This document shows, one piece after another, positions 52,601 through 60,733 of a stretch of 64,000 bases of DNA (the stretch's first letter is position 1; the number at the start of each line of letters is the position of its first letter). The position numbers and the translations under genes are program-made. The stretch is from the NCBI GenBank assembly GCA_016214855.1, contig JACRMT010000016.1, positions 62,001-126,000 of the forward strand. The letters are read 5' to 3'. The DNA comes from Nitrospirota bacterium (GTDB lineage Bacteria > Nitrospirota > Thermodesulfovibrionia > Thermodesulfovibrionales > UBA6898). The notes beneath the pieces are model-generated. The model did no database searches. It was given only the letters and a program-made list of their open reading frames with translations, and was not told where the DNA came from.

Positions 52601-55600
52601 CAATGCAGTTGGTTCACAGATCAAGCGCACTGCCAATCTCACCGGTGCCACGAACGCCACTCTGAATTTCGACTACAATTCAACAGGTCTTGCCGCAGGT
52701 GATACGCTGGTGATCGAGGCCGGCAACGCAGTAGCCGGGCCATTTACGGTCCTGGCGACTTTCACAGGCGGTGTTCCTAATGTTGCGCCACCCTACAGTC
52801 TGAATTCGTATATCTCCGGCTTTACCACCATACAGTTCCGTGTTACAGGCGGATTCAATGCCGTTGGTAAGACTTTCAATGTCGACAACGTGGATATCAG
52901 ATATATTGTGCCGCCGGCCAGTACATTCGCATCCGGCAATCCGCCTGATTTCCTGGCAAGCAGCGCAGGCTGTGTTATCGCTCCGGGCAGCTCACTCACC
53001 CTTACGTTTAGCGCCACCGTGGACGACCCTTTCCCTTCGGGTCAGACCATTATTACCAACACCGCATCGACAAGCTCCGTGCAGATCCCGATGGCGGTAT
53101 CTGCCTCGGCAACAAACACCGTGCTTGTACCGAGCTCCCTCAGCGCCAGCACCGGCGGCAGGATCTGGCTTGACGCTGATGCTGATGGAACGCAGGACAT
53201 AGGCGAACCGGGCATACCGAACACCGAGGTTACGCTCAAGGACCAGTTCGGAACGCCGATCGCAACAACTCTCACCGATGGCAATGGCCGCTACCTCTTC
53301 ACCGGCGTTACACCCGGGACCGGGTATTATGTCGAGGTGACTGACGGCCTCCCTGCAGGGCTGACGCAGACATACCCTTACACCTCAACACCCGGGGATC
53401 TGACGAACAATCGGACCACGACCTTCACGTTAGTCGACGGGCAGGTCTACACCTCAGGGAATATTGGTTATCGCGCAGCAGCCGGAACAGCGAGCTTCGG
53501 AGACCAGGTCTGGGTAGATGCCGATTCTGACGGGATTCGCGATGCCGGCGAAGTTGGCATGGGCGGGGTCACAGTCCAACTTTACCTTGATAATAACGGC
53601 GACGGCGTCATCGATGGCGGCGACACTCTTGCCGGGACACAGACGACTGCACCGGATGGGACCTACCTCTTCACAGGCGCCACTGCCACAGGGGCTGAGG
53701 ACTACCTCGTCTCGGTCACGACCCCTGCAGGCTATCTTGCGACAGGGGCTACGCAATTCCGCTATATCGATGTCACAGCCGGGAGCACCCTGCTTTTTGC
53801 TGATTTTGGCTTCGTGGACGACACGGTCACCACCTACACCATCAAGGACCGCGTATGGACAGACACTGATGGTGATGGAGTATTTGACGCGGGAGAAAGC
53901 GGACTTGCCGGGGTAACAATAGAACTGCTGGATGCAAGCCTCAATGTCATCGGCACGACAATTTCTTCTGCTGACGGCACATTTATCTTCAGCGGCGTGA
54001 CAGGTGGCGGTGCGGATTATACGGTACGCATCAACGACACGGGTGGTGTCCTTCTGGACTACTACGGTACAACCTCCTATTCTCTGGCCCTGCAGCGCGC
54101 CGAGAGCAACCTCAGCGCCAATGTGGACCACACCTCAGCGTCGCCCTTTGGCAGTTACGGGTTCCGCCCGTTGCGCAGCATCGGTGACACGGTATTTAAC
54201 GACCTCAACGGCAATGGAGTCCAGGATTCAGGAGAACCGGGTATCGCAGGGGTCATCGTCAGCCTCTACAGTAACAATGCCCCTCTCGGCACCTTTGACG
54301 GCAGCGATACCCTCATCAGCACCGTAACCACCGATGCGTCAGGCCAGTATCTCTTCTCGGGGCTTGCCGATGGGGAGTATATCGTCAGCGTGTCTGTCAC
54401 TGCAGGCTACAGCTTTATCCCCAACGGTGTCGTTAACCCTGACATGGACGGCAACGCGGCAAACGGTATCCAAAACAGGGCTGCGATCGCGGGCGGCGTC
54501 AACGACCTGGGTAAAGACTTTGGCTTCCAGGCCACGACTCCACGCACAGTCTCCGGCACAGTATGGGAAGACCTTGATGCTGACGGGGTGATAGACGGTG
54601 GAGAAAGCGGACTGGCTGGAGTTACGCTCGACATCCTTTCGGGCAGCACTGTTGTGGGTACGGTAACTACCAATGCTTCGGGTGTCTACACATTACCGGG
54701 ACTCGCCTCTGGCATCTATACGGTACGTATCACTGACACCTCAGGCGTACTTATTGACTACGAGCCGACCTTCGAATACGGCGTTGGTACCGGAGGCCCC
54801 TTTGACAATCAGGCCCCGGTGGACCTGACCGGCGGCAGCATCGCAACTGTGCACTTTGGTTTCAAAAAACCAACACCCACGCTTGTGACCCTTTCTGACT
54901 TCAGCGCGTATAAGGACAAAGGCAGGCTCGTTGTGCAGTGGACCACATCCTCCGAAACAGACACCGCAGGATTTTACCTTTTCCGGTTCGATGGCAAATC
55001 CGGCAGTTACCGCCAGATCAACAGCGGCCTTCTGCCTGCGCTGATCACCTCACAGCAGGGAGGCACATACAGCCTCATCGACAATGGCGCCTCTTTGACC
55101 GGCAGCAATACCTATCTGCTGATGGAGATAGAAGGCAAAGGCGGCAAGAACACCTACGGGCCGTTCACGGTTATGGCAGGGGCAGGCAATGCACTGGAAA
55201 GCCAATACAGCTCTGCGCCGAAGGCAGCCGGGGCACTGACCGGCATAACTCCGGGTTCAGCAGGCATTCAGGCAAGAAGCATCACGAAGTACGTTGACCG
55301 TGAAGGGACCCTTGTCATTGCGGCCGGCAGCGCATCTTCCCCGGGCATTGGCAGCCTCGTTACCAATGAGGTATCAGACTTTACGAGGGTGGCAAAAGCC
55401 ATCCCCGGGACCAAACAGGCAGCACTGGATAGCAGGGCAGAAGCCAGGGCAGCCTTCGGCCTTCTGCAGAAGCAGAAGACCGGCAATAAAGTGAAGATCA
55501 CTGTCAGCAAAGACGGACTTTACTATATGGACTCTGCAGAGATCTCCTCGCTGCTTGGGCTGACAGATGCCTGGGTAAGGCAGCTGATCAGATCCGGCAA

Positions 55601-57554
55601 GCTCGCATTAACCAATCAGGGCAACAATGTTGCTTACGTCCCTGCCGAAGACATGACCGGTCTGTTCTTCTACGGCCGGGGCATAGACAGCATATACACA
55701 AAAGAAAATGTCTACTGGCTATACAGCGGCAACGGGCTGCAGATGGCAAGCCTGGAAGGTTCAGGGCCCGCTCCGGCGGGATACAGCAGCTATAGAGAAA
55801 CAATCCATGCCGAGGAAGACAAGACCGTAGCCCCGGTGCTTGCCACAGGCCCGGAGTCTGACTACTGGTTCTGGGATTATGTGATAGCCGGCAATCCTTC
55901 ACTGGGCAGGAAACCCTTTGACCTGCAGGCCTTTGGTGTTGCTGACAGCTTATCTGCCGCTGCTCTGACGGCAACACTGCATGGCGTTACCGCTACCGGC
56001 GTAATCAATGAGCATCATGTAAGCATCAGCCTCAACGGTACGGTTATTGGAGAAGACCGCTGGAAAGGTATGGAGAAGCATATCGTCAACCTCAGTTTCA
56101 GCCAGTCATTGCTCCTTGAGGGAACAAATATCATAGAGGTCAAAGGCCTGCTTGATACCGGCATTCCTTACAGCGTATTCTTTGTGGATTCCTTTGACCT
56201 TACCTACCAGCGGTCATTGGCAGCCCATAATGATTCACTTGCCTTCACCGCAGCGGGCAGCCAGCCTCTGACCGTGCATGGCTTTACCAAACCCGATCTG
56301 TTCATCTTTGATATAACCGACCCTGACAGGCCGGTCTTGAACAGGGCCGCAACCATTGACGGCTCAGGCGGCAATTACAGCATAAGTTTCAGACCGTCGC
56401 CCGGCTCCCGCTATCTTGCTATAGCATCTGATGCGGCAGCTGCCCCTGTTGATGCGGTGGCATCCAACCCCTCATCACTTTCCTCCATGGAGAACATGGC
56501 TGACTACCTCATCATAACCACAAAAGAACTTGTTACCGCTGCGCAGGAACTTGCCGATTATCGGCAGGGACAGGGCCTTACGAGCATGATTGCAGATATC
56601 GAAAACATCATGGATGAGTTTAACCACGGCATATCAAACCCTCATGCAATCCGGACTTTTCTGGCTTATGCTTTTACCAACTGGAGGAAGGCACCGAAAT
56701 ATGTTCTGCTTGCAGGGGACGGGACCTATGATTACAAAGATAACATGGGCATGGGAGACAACCTTCTGCCGACCCTGATGGCCGAGACGCCGCAGGTCAT
56801 CTCGCCTTCCGACAACCTGTATGCAGACATGGACAATGATCATGTCCCTGATATTGCCATAGGCAGGCTTCCGGTGCTGACTGCTGAAGAACTGCGCAGT
56901 GTGATCGCCAAGATCATTGCCTATGAGAGCACTGCCGGCAGCAGGATCGTGATGCTTGCGGACAATCCGGATGCCGGGGGCAAGTTCCCCTCTGACAGCG
57001 ATGACGTTGCAGCGCTTGTTCCGGCAGGCTACTCGGTTTCCAGGATCTATCTTTCGGGGAATACCCTGGAGCAGGCCCGGCAGCTTCTTTTCAATGAAAT
57101 ACAGACCGGGGCCGTCCTGGTGAACTACACAGGCCATGCAGGTGTGGATCGTTTGGCCGGCGAGGGGCTGCTGCAGATGAGCGACGTGGCTTCCCTGCAA
57201 AATACCGTAAAGCCTTTTGTGCTGGCAGCCATGACCTGCAGCGTGGGAAACTTTGCCCTGCCGGGATATGATTCCCTCAGCGAGGCCCTGGTGACAAAAG
57301 ACCGGGGAGGCGCTGTGGCTGTCTGGGCACCTTCCGGACTGTCGTATAACTATCTGTCAAAGGTGCTGGATGAGCAGTTCTTCCGGGGCGGACTCCAAAA
57401 CAGACAGTTCTTCCGGAGCGGACTTCAAAACGAGAGGGTTGCCTTAGGCAATGTAATACTCAAGGCATTCAGAAATTACCAGGCTGCGGGCAGACCTGCC
57501 TATATCATGGATATCTTCAACCTGCAGGGCGATCCGGCGCTGCGGTTGTGGTAG
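49653..57554 (+). CDS. Giant secreted protein with DUF11-like and five SdrD-B-like domains and a C-terminal C25 (gingipain-type) peptidase
   Basis: The 2633-residue product starts at the ATG at 49653, five bases after GGAGG. A signal peptide ends near residue 45 (LLVMLSASPAMGQ). Next come a large beta-rich N-terminal region, a DUF11-like domain (SPGDTIPYTVTVTNP), and five SdrD-B-like modules at about 1168-1740, each with an Asp-rich calcium-type loop (WLDADADGTQD, VWVDADSDGIRD, VWTDTDGDGVFD, VFNDLNGNGVQD, VWEDLDADGVID). A linker domain (VVQWTTSSETDTAGF) leads to the peptidase from about 2280, with catalytic H2495 (YTGHAG) and C2529 (AMTCSVGNF). It ends DPALRLW with no sorting tail. A 30-bp in-frame tandem duplication lies at 57375-57434. 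Confidence 0.9.
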   Translation: MSGHYRYFSNPARQGTRFMKSIRVIYKFLLGLLVMLSASPAMGQVVSGYSEYYIPGDEDTIGAVLCAQGATACPAGYHTHTVISVAAWSDNTTIYYDHWENGYNFDPANPGATADETYTLNTGGIKIFESANIALPTTPGACPCTIYDGRDRIYVAGGAVTVSRVSWIEERGVGLQGVAWEIYPIKPQLTTYIVPFGETSGWYGFQRVNVLIQATKDNTQVTIDLNNDGTPDVLDLNRSGILDAGDGTTVTLNTGQTFLLDDVSAFAAPGTLAAGAVITGTDTLQVKYITGRTDVNNQTRGFSAFPRGFWTKDYYAPLNQPGLDDNAQASDTDYYLYNPNSSTITVDWQGRTTSGTFNILANTVVSFRAASGGSVPLDSGLYFKGSDIFWGVGSNDANGGGGTRGFAHEWGYSLLPSTMLYTEHFLGWTPNGYWPADVPPGPRAGDNDMGVFLTVAQDNTRVFVDLNNDGTVDQTYTLDRLQTQYIIDPDGNLSGARIWATGEFSMAYGQNSDISGNSTPALDLGYVALPATDFVSLVLSVDKTVNPQVVPTAAGSTATFTLTANSQKYTVDNVMIMDMLPANWQYLGPTSITLPDMTTVTTAPTVTAAGAALPAPFTGNCPAGGGSCLTWDNTVLGNMAENQQVTISFTAQTTAVLAAGTLSQNRVKAIGTRTFGTPSQTQTFTTTDFAYVASGGPTITKASGAADPVSPGDTIPYTVTVTNPASATANLTGVSIYDPLPAGVSYVPASGSVTCDILRNVADVFNPALYNNTGPGSVSWAANPWAETDPGPGAAGAGAGFVWITAGQLQFRYLLSNVLDQFNTNGSYAGNNGSNNWSNNWTEVNDDGSAAITGNQHMYVSGNRLVFDRNPSAANPFMISRTANITGATSVTISFVPTNRTAGAGEAVTAEYSLNGGVGWTTLGTFDGGASGSWSGVTQAFGPIAPGGAASIILRFRSSAVAWNSNNDEIYFDNVDISFNVPANAVGSQIKRTANLTGATNATLNFDYNSTGLAAGDTLVIEAGNAVAGPFTVLATFTGGVPNVAPPYSLNSYISGFTTIQFRVTGGFNAVGKTFNVDNVDIRYIVPPASTFASGNPPDFLASSAGCVIAPGSSLTLTFSATVDDPFPSGQTIITNTASTSSVQIPMAVSASATNTVLVPSSLSASTGGRIWLDADADGTQDIGEPGIPNTEVTLKDQFGTPIATTLTDGNGRYLFTGVTPGTGYYVEVTDGLPAGLTQTYPYTSTPGDLTNNRTTTFTLVDGQVYTSGNIGYRAAAGTASFGDQVWVDADSDGIRDAGEVGMGGVTVQLYLDNNGDGVIDGGDTLAGTQTTAPDGTYLFTGATATGAEDYLVSVTTPAGYLATGATQFRYIDVTAGSTLLFADFGFVDDTVTTYTIKDRVWTDTDGDGVFDAGESGLAGVTIELLDASLNVIGTTISSADGTFIFSGVTGGGADYTVRINDTGGVLLDYYGTTSYSLALQRAESNLSANVDHTSASPFGSYGFRPLRSIGDTVFNDLNGNGVQDSGEPGIAGVIVSLYSNNAPLGTFDGSDTLISTVTTDASGQYLFSGLADGEYIVSVSVTAGYSFIPNGVVNPDMDGNAANGIQNRAAIAGGVNDLGKDFGFQATTPRTVSGTVWEDLDADGVIDGGESGLAGVTLDILSGSTVVGTVTTNASGVYTLPGLASGIYTVRITDTSGVLIDYEPTFEYGVGTGGPFDNQAPVDLTGGSIATVHFGFKKPTPTLVTLSDFSAYKDKGRLVVQWTTSSETDTAGFYLFRFDGKSGSYRQINSGLLPALITSQQGGTYSLIDNGASLTGSNTYLLMEIEGKGGKNTYGPFTVMAGAGNALESQYSSAPKAAGALTGITPGSAGIQARSITKYVDREGTLVIAAGSASSPGIGSLVTNEVSDFTRVAKAIPGTKQAALDSRAEARAAFGLLQKQKTGNKVKITVSKDGLYYMDSAEISSLLGLTDAWVRQLIRSGKLALTNQGNNVAYVPAEDMTGLFFYGRGIDSIYTKENVYWLYSGNGLQMASLEGSGPAPAGYSSYRETIHAEEDKTVAPVLATGPESDYWFWDYVIAGNPSLGRKPFDLQAFGVADSLSAAALTATLHGVTATGVINEHHVSISLNGTVIGEDRWKGMEKHIVNLSFSQSLLLEGTNIIEVKGLLDTGIPYSVFFVDSFDLTYQRSLAAHNDSLAFTAAGSQPLTVHGFTKPDLFIFDITDPDRPVLNRAATIDGSGGNYSISFRPSPGSRYLAIASDAAAAPVDAVASNPSSLSSMENMADYLIITTKELVTAAQELADYRQGQGLTSMIADIENIMDEFNHGISNPHAIRTFLAYAFTNWRKAPKYVLLAGDGTYDYKDNMGMGDNLLPTLMAETPQVISPSDNLYADMDNDHVPDIAIGRLPVLTAEELRSVIAKIIAYESTAGSRIVMLADNPDAGGKFPSDSDDVAALVPAGYSVSRIYLSGNTLEQARQLLFNEIQTGAVLVNYTGHAGVDRLAGEGLLQMSDVASLQNTVKPFVLAAMTCSVGNFALPGYDSLSEALVTKDRGGAVAVWAPSGLSYNYLSKVLDEQFFRGGLQNRQFFRSGLQNERVALGNVILKAFRNYQAAGRPAYIMDIFNLQGDPALRLW
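57375..57434 (+). repeat. 30-bp tandem duplication inside the C25 peptidase
   Basis: Two copies encode QFFRGGLQNR and QFFRSGLQNE. The frame is kept. They lie near the end of the catalytic domain, about 45 residues before the C-terminus. Confidence 0.9.
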
Positions 57555-57555
57555 C

Positions 57556-57870
57556 ATGTCAGAAAAAATGAAGGATCAGGAAGCTCCCTTGAGGGAAAAG
57601 GTCTTCATGAAAAATGAAGATATTGTCACCCGGAAGATCGCCGGGGAGCTCTTCATTGTGCCTGTCAGGGGAAGGCTGGCTGATATGCAGAGGATCTTCA
57701 CCCTCAATCCGGTTGCTGAATACATCTGGGATTCTCTTGACGGCCGGGCAAGCATTGAAGATATCCGCAGAGGCGTCTTATCCGCGTATGAAGTCCCGGA
57801 AGATCAGGCAAATACTGATATCGCGGATTTTATCAGAGAGCTTTTGGATGCGGATCTGATCAGGGAGTGA
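57556..57870 (+). CDS. PqqD-like peptide-binding chaperone
   Basis: The 104-residue protein has the PqqD (RRE) fold pattern: a strand-rich start (IVTRKIAGELFIVPVRGRLADMQ), FTLNPVAEYIWDSLDGRASIEDI and a winged-helix end (ADFIRELLDADLIRE). PqqD-type proteins bind leader peptides and deliver them to radical SAM enzymes. The gene begins one base after the protease stop, and its own stop abuts the radical SAM start, so all three are likely translated from one message. Confidence 0.88.
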   Translation: MSEKMKDQEAPLREKVFMKNEDIVTRKIAGELFIVPVRGRLADMQRIFTLNPVAEYIWDSLDGRASIEDIRRGVLSAYEVPEDQANTDIADFIRELLDADLIRE

Positions 57871-57878
57871 ACAGAACC

Positions 57879-58979
57879 ATGGAATGTTTGGAAACGACAT
57901 ACCCTGATAATATGCAGTATCTCCGGGAATTCAATGCAAGGTCAGCCAGACTTCGTGTGCCGCTTTCCGGCAGTCTTGATCTTACACACCGCTGCAATCT
58001 CAGATGCCTGCACTGTTATACCGGCGATCATGCCGGCGATATGTCCGTTACGGAGATGGATACCGGGAGAATAGTATCACTTCTCGATGAACTCAGTGAT
58101 GCCGGCTGTCTCTATCTCCTGTTGACAGGAGGCGAACCCCTGCTGAGAAAGGATTTCCCTGAAATTTATCGTTATGCAAAAGAGAAAGGTTTCGTCATAA
58201 CCGTATTTACAAACGGCACGCTGATATCAGACGAAATCGTACAACTTTTCGAGAAAATGCCGCCTCACATCGTTGAGATAAGCCTGTATGGAGCTACTGG
58301 GCCGACGTATGAAAGCATCACCGGCGTAACGGGTTCGTACCAAAAATGCCTTTTGGGCATCAATAACTTGTTGGATCAAAAGATAAATGTCAGACTGAAA
58401 ACCATTCTTATGACCCTTAACAGCCACGAATTCTCTGATATAGAACGCATGGCAAAGGACTTCGGGGTGAAATTCCGTTTTGATGCAGGGATATTCCCTC
58501 GTTTAAATGGAGACCAATCTCCTGTCAGTTTCAGAGTTGCACCAGCTGAGTCAGTGGACAAGGAATTTTCAGCCATCGAACGTATCGCCGAGTGGGAAAA
58601 GTTTCTTGACAATCATTGGCATGGATCTTTCTCTGATGACCTCTATCAATGCGGGGCCGGAATTACAAGCTTCTATATAGACCCCTTCGGAAATCTGCGT
58701 CCCTGTCTCATGACGACCACCCTTTCCTATGACCTTCTAAAAGGAAGCTTCTTTACCGGTTGGAACGAAATATCATCGCGTATCAGAGAGAAAAAAGCAG
58801 GTCGTGAGTTCGCCTGTAATACGTGTGACAAAAAACTGCATTGCGGTTATTGTCCTGCTTTTTTCGAACTTGAAAACAGGGATGAACAGGTGCGTTCCGA
58901 ATACCTTTGCGCCATGGGGATCAGTCGGCACGAAAAGTTGCAAAATATCTACTCAAAAGGAGCTCAGCATGAAAAATAG
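57879..58979 (+). CDS. Radical SAM/SPASM peptide-modifying enzyme
   Basis: The 366-residue enzyme has the radical SAM cluster C39, C43 and C46 (CNLRCLHC), the SAM-binding LLLTGGEPLLRKDF and NGTLI, and a C-terminal SPASM region with clustered cysteines (YQCGAG, FGNLRPCLM, CNTCDKKLHCGYCPA, YLCAMG) for auxiliary iron-sulfur clusters. I chose the ATG at 57879 behind AGGGAG; a GTG at 57867 overlapping the pqqD stop is possible. Its placement between a PqqD-like gene and a small peptide gene points to modification of that peptide. Confidence 0.93.
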   Translation: MECLETTYPDNMQYLREFNARSARLRVPLSGSLDLTHRCNLRCLHCYTGDHAGDMSVTEMDTGRIVSLLDELSDAGCLYLLLTGGEPLLRKDFPEIYRYAKEKGFVITVFTNGTLISDEIVQLFEKMPPHIVEISLYGATGPTYESITGVTGSYQKCLLGINNLLDQKINVRLKTILMTLNSHEFSDIERMAKDFGVKFRFDAGIFPRLNGDQSPVSFRVAPAESVDKEFSAIERIAEWEKFLDNHWHGSFSDDLYQCGAGITSFYIDPFGNLRPCLMTTTLSYDLLKGSFFTGWNEISSRIREKKAGREFACNTCDKKLHCGYCPAFFELENRDEQVRSEYLCAMGISRHEKLQNIYSKGAQHEK

Positions 58980-59142
58980 CGACCATGAAATGACAAGCAA
59001 ACAGGCATATGAAAAACCAAAGCTCAGGGTTATCGAGCTGGTCGCCGAAGAAGTGATGGGCGTCGGATGCAAAACTGCTGCGAGTCCCGCGCTTGGTGCA
59101 TCCTTCTGTGCCTCTGGCGCGTGTTCACTCCCGGGATCATAA
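58969..59142 (+). CDS. Putative radical-SAM-modified precursor peptide (RiPP-like)
   Basis: The 57-residue peptide overlaps the radical SAM stop by 11 bases and has AAGGAG about eight bases before its ATG. The N-terminal part (QAYEKPKLRVIELVAEEVMG) looks like a leader with alternating hydrophobic positions suited to PqqD binding. The C-terminal part after GVGCK is small-residue-rich, with Cys34, Cys47 and Cys52 (SFCASGACS), and ends PGS. Cys next to Gly/Ala/Ser suggests thioether formation, as in sactipeptides and ranthipeptides. The modification is inferred and not visible. Confidence 0.7.
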   Translation: MKNSDHEMTSKQAYEKPKLRVIELVAEEVMGVGCKTAASPALGASFCASGACSLPGS

Positions 59143-59236
59143 CCAGAATTGGGAATCCCTTGAACTCTATTTTTTTTCATCTCTTTCTGCCTTTTCACCA
59201 GCGCATAGAATTTCTTGTTTCCTCTGCGCACTCCTG

Positions 59237-60154
59237 ATGGAAAACGTCATGCATATGGAAGTCGCCGGCATTAATTTTGCCGTCAGCTGTCATTACCCGC
59301 TCTCCGTCGACAGGCTTCAGGATACTTACCACCCGTTCATAAACAATGCCGTTTCTCCAGCGGCAGATATACACGTCAATGTCCGGATCGAGACCGGCGA
59401 CATGCCTGACACCGGACAGATGACAAAGGTCTTTGATACCGGCCAGTCCTGGTCTATGTTCAGACAGGGTACTGATTATTTCCTGTCGCTCAATTTCCCC
59501 TCGGCAGGCGGCCGGGGCATCTGGCTTGCAGCGTTCGACATGTATTGCGATACCATAACAATCTATTGCAGTGACCTGCTCATCAACAAAGGTGAAGGTG
59601 AAGGGCAGACAACCTGTTTTACGCCGCTGACCTATCCCCTTGACCAACTCCTATTGATGTACATACTGGCAGCGAAAGGTGGTGCATTGCTTCATGCCGC
59701 CGGAGCTGACATGAACAGCAGGGGATACGTCTTCCCCGGCAGATCCGGCGCCGGCAAAAGCACCCTGTCACGTCTCTTTCTCCCCATAGAGACAGCACAG
59801 GTGCTCAGCGATGATCGCATTATAATCAGAAAAATAGACGGCATATTCATGGCGTGCGGAACACCCTGGGCAGGGGATGCCGGGATAGCCGAGAATAAAC
59901 GTGTCACGCTTGACCGCATATTCTTTATTCGTCATGCCGGAACAAACAGGGTAAAGGAGCTTACACCAGCAGAGGCGGTTAAAAGGCTTATGCCGGTGAC
60001 CTCTGTTCCATGGTATGACAGGCAGGCAATGCAGAGCATACTTACATTCTGTGAGGACCTGGTTCTGAATATACCTGCATATGAACTATATTTCAGGCCT
60101 GATGCTGAAATGGTCACATTTCTTGAAGATTTCATCACCCGGGGCAGGATATGA
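59237..60154 (+). CDS. HPr-kinase-like P-loop protein
   Basis: The 305-residue protein has the Walker A loop GRSGAGKST at 168-176 within YVFPGRSGAGKSTLSRLF. It is preceded by LLHAAGADM and followed by LSDDRIIIRK, the pattern of HprK-related kinases found beside PqqD proteins. The N-terminal 150 residues are a beta-rich domain that I do not recognise. The start is uncertain: the ATG at 59237 has no clear ribosome binding site and ATGs follow at 59249 and 59255. It may phosphorylate a protein or peptide of this cluster; such homologues are known in peptide-maturation neighbourhoods. Confidence 0.75.
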   Translation: MENVMHMEVAGINFAVSCHYPLSVDRLQDTYHPFINNAVSPAADIHVNVRIETGDMPDTGQMTKVFDTGQSWSMFRQGTDYFLSLNFPSAGGRGIWLAAFDMYCDTITIYCSDLLINKGEGEGQTTCFTPLTYPLDQLLLMYILAAKGGALLHAAGADMNSRGYVFPGRSGAGKSTLSRLFLPIETAQVLSDDRIIIRKIDGIFMACGTPWAGDAGIAENKRVTLDRIFFIRHAGTNRVKELTPAEAVKRLMPVTSVPWYDRQAMQSILTFCEDLVLNIPAYELYFRPDAEMVTFLEDFITRGRI

Positions 60155-60191
60155 TCAGCCCGGAGGCCGGCGGCTGTTGACCGCAGCATAG

Positions 60192-60707
60192 ATGATGCCT
60201 TACGATAAGCATATGCAGAAGGGGTCAGTGCTTTATTTCAGGGAAATGGCCGGAGCAGTTCTCAGAGAAGGCGCACAGCTCTCATTTCGGGCAGGCGGCA
60301 GGTCCATGTCACCCTTTATCCGTGACAATGAAACCGTCATAGTTGAGCCGCCATCCAGCAGTCTGCGCATCGGTGATGTAATCCTTTTTGGGTCCTCAGA
60401 ACAGCATCTGACGCTCCACCGCATAGTCAGAAAAACAGCTGACGGTTATGTAACAAGAGGTGATTCTACCTGCCATGAAGACGGGACGGTTCATCATAAT
60501 GCGGTTCTCGGCAGAGCTGTCCTTGTTGTCGGCGGCCTGAGCTTCCACCTCAGATTTCCGCTCAGCGCGCTCGTGGCCCTTGCACTCCGCATGAGAAAAC
60601 GGCCCGCGCTTTTTGGCATACTCAGAGTACCCGGCCGTTTTCTTCTCCGCAGCCTGCAACAACCGGGCAGAGGCCGCGCACGTACCAGCTCGCAGAGATT
60701 GACATAG
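60192..60707 (+). CDS. S24/S26-family signal-peptidase-like protein with Ser/His site
   Basis: The 171-residue protein has the nucleophile motif GRSMSPFI (S38), the strand RIGDVILF, and LTLHRIVR where H76 stands at the position of the general base, then TRGDS. A His here is the eukaryotic/archaeal (SEC11) type and differs from the Ser/Lys dyad of bacterial LepB. A hydrophobic segment at about 107-132 could anchor it, but no N-terminal transmembrane helix is seen. In this cluster it is a candidate leader-cleaving protease. Confidence 0.8.
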   Translation: MMPYDKHMQKGSVLYFREMAGAVLREGAQLSFRAGGRSMSPFIRDNETVIVEPPSSSLRIGDVILFGSSEQHLTLHRIVRKTADGYVTRGDSTCHEDGTVHHNAVLGRAVLVVGGLSFHLRFPLSALVALALRMRKRPALFGILRVPGRFLLRSLQQPGRGRARTSSQRLT

Positions 60708-60733
60708 TATATGATCCCTGTGATAATAACTAT

